A stretch of 64,000 bases of DNA from NCBI RefSeq assembly GCF_001187845.1, contig NZ_CP012160.1:2974501-3038500 (forward strand), written 5' to 3'. This DNA comes from Octadecabacter temperatus (GTDB lineage Bacteria > Pseudomonadota > Alphaproteobacteria > Rhodobacterales > Rhodobacteraceae). Every line of letters begins with the position of its first letter. The first letter of the stretch is position 1. The notes under the pieces were generated by a model. The model was not told the origin of the DNA. It ran no database searches and saw nothing but the letters and a program-made list of their open reading frames with translations. The position numbers and the translations under genes are program-made. Positions 63,914 through 64,000 of the stretch are shown here, in pieces.

Positions 63914-64000
63914 TTATAGGAAGGCGGTTTCCTCAAAAGAGCGCAATTTCCGGCTGTGAATGCGTTCAAGCGGCATCCCGCGCAAGTGCTCCATCGCGCG
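63914..64000 (-). CDS. 3' end of an unidentified gene (runs off the right edge)
   Basis: 28 codons and a TAA on the minus strand. The visible tail is MEHLRGMPLERIHSRKLRSF followed by EETAFL. I do not recognise it. It lies about 140 bases upstream of the HU gene. A second minus frame is also open, so the call is tentative. The 63775-63913 gap should hold the HU promoter. Confidence 0.35.
   Translation of the reverse strand, partial: RAMEHLRGMPLERIHSRKLRSFEETAFL

Overview
The window is a stretch of chromosome from an alphaproteobacterium, most likely a marine member of the Rhodobacterales (Roseobacter group). Support comes from a CcrM-type GANTC methylase, the petABC operon with a Rhodobacter-type Rieske leader, the DUF3576-leuS-lptE-holA block, a 16-strand-type Rhodobacter porin, the mutY/DciA/DsbA neighbourhood, an AlkB alkane hydroxylase and many small proteins typical of that group. 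Coding density is high and ATGA-type overlaps are common. I see no prophage, insertion sequence, CRISPR array or rRNA operon. No gene-free gap exceeds about 235 bases, apart from the one filled by a pseudogene.

Layout. 1-9.1 kb: 5' part of ftsK, two PLP aminotransferases, an amidase, a UbiH-type hydroxylase, and a Trx-Lon domain-Trm112 operon next to xthA. 9.2-13.3 kb: an OmpR-type regulator diverging from ribA across a long palindrome, an EamA transporter, an L,D-transpeptidase and a YggS protein. 13.4-19.4 kb: a major porin, then the DUF3576-leuS-lptE-holA block. 19.4-25.8 kb: an exopolysaccharide region (YjbH, YjbF, a small YjbE-like peptide, a broken initiating sugar transferase, UDP-glucose dehydrogenase and a sugar nucleotide epimerase). 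25.7-29.6 kb: a minus-strand run of flavoprotein, MscS channel, enoyl-CoA hydratase and SDR. 29.7-37.5 kb: two tandem DUF2125 proteins, a PmbA/TldE protein, a CysQ-like phosphatase, DUF4170, a short Kdo-transferase-like protein and lpxK.

37.4-45.3 kb: CaiB-type CoA transferase, DsbA, DciA-like DUF721, mutY, alkB, galE, ccrM, rnhB and a small overlooked ORF. 45.5-48.0 kb: mostly uncharacterised exported or membrane proteins, including a membrane-anchored winged-helix protein. 48.0-53.9 kb: tRNA-Arg(CCT), a LacI regulator, tRNA-Lys(TTT), dapF-mtaB-GST, a PaiB-type protein and a second GST. 54.0-56.9 kb: petABC (cytochrome bc1). 56.9-60.2 kb: thiamine transporter thiBPQ behind a TPP riboswitch. 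60.2-64.0 kb: aroC, a CcdA/thioredoxin pair, an EamA transporter, an HU gene and the end of an unidentified gene.

How it works together. Most genes are housekeeping: division, replication, translation, respiration, envelope lipids, thiol-redox and vitamin uptake. The points most worth attention are the membrane-bound winged-helix gene in its cluster of unknown exported proteins, the cluster of three GANTC sites in front of ccrM, the decayed sugar transferase in the EPS region, the 11-bp-period repeats upstream of the thioredoxin operon, the 24-bp palindrome in front of ribA, and the degenerate RibB-like domain at the N-terminus of RibA. I found no clear new multi-gene defence or mobile system.
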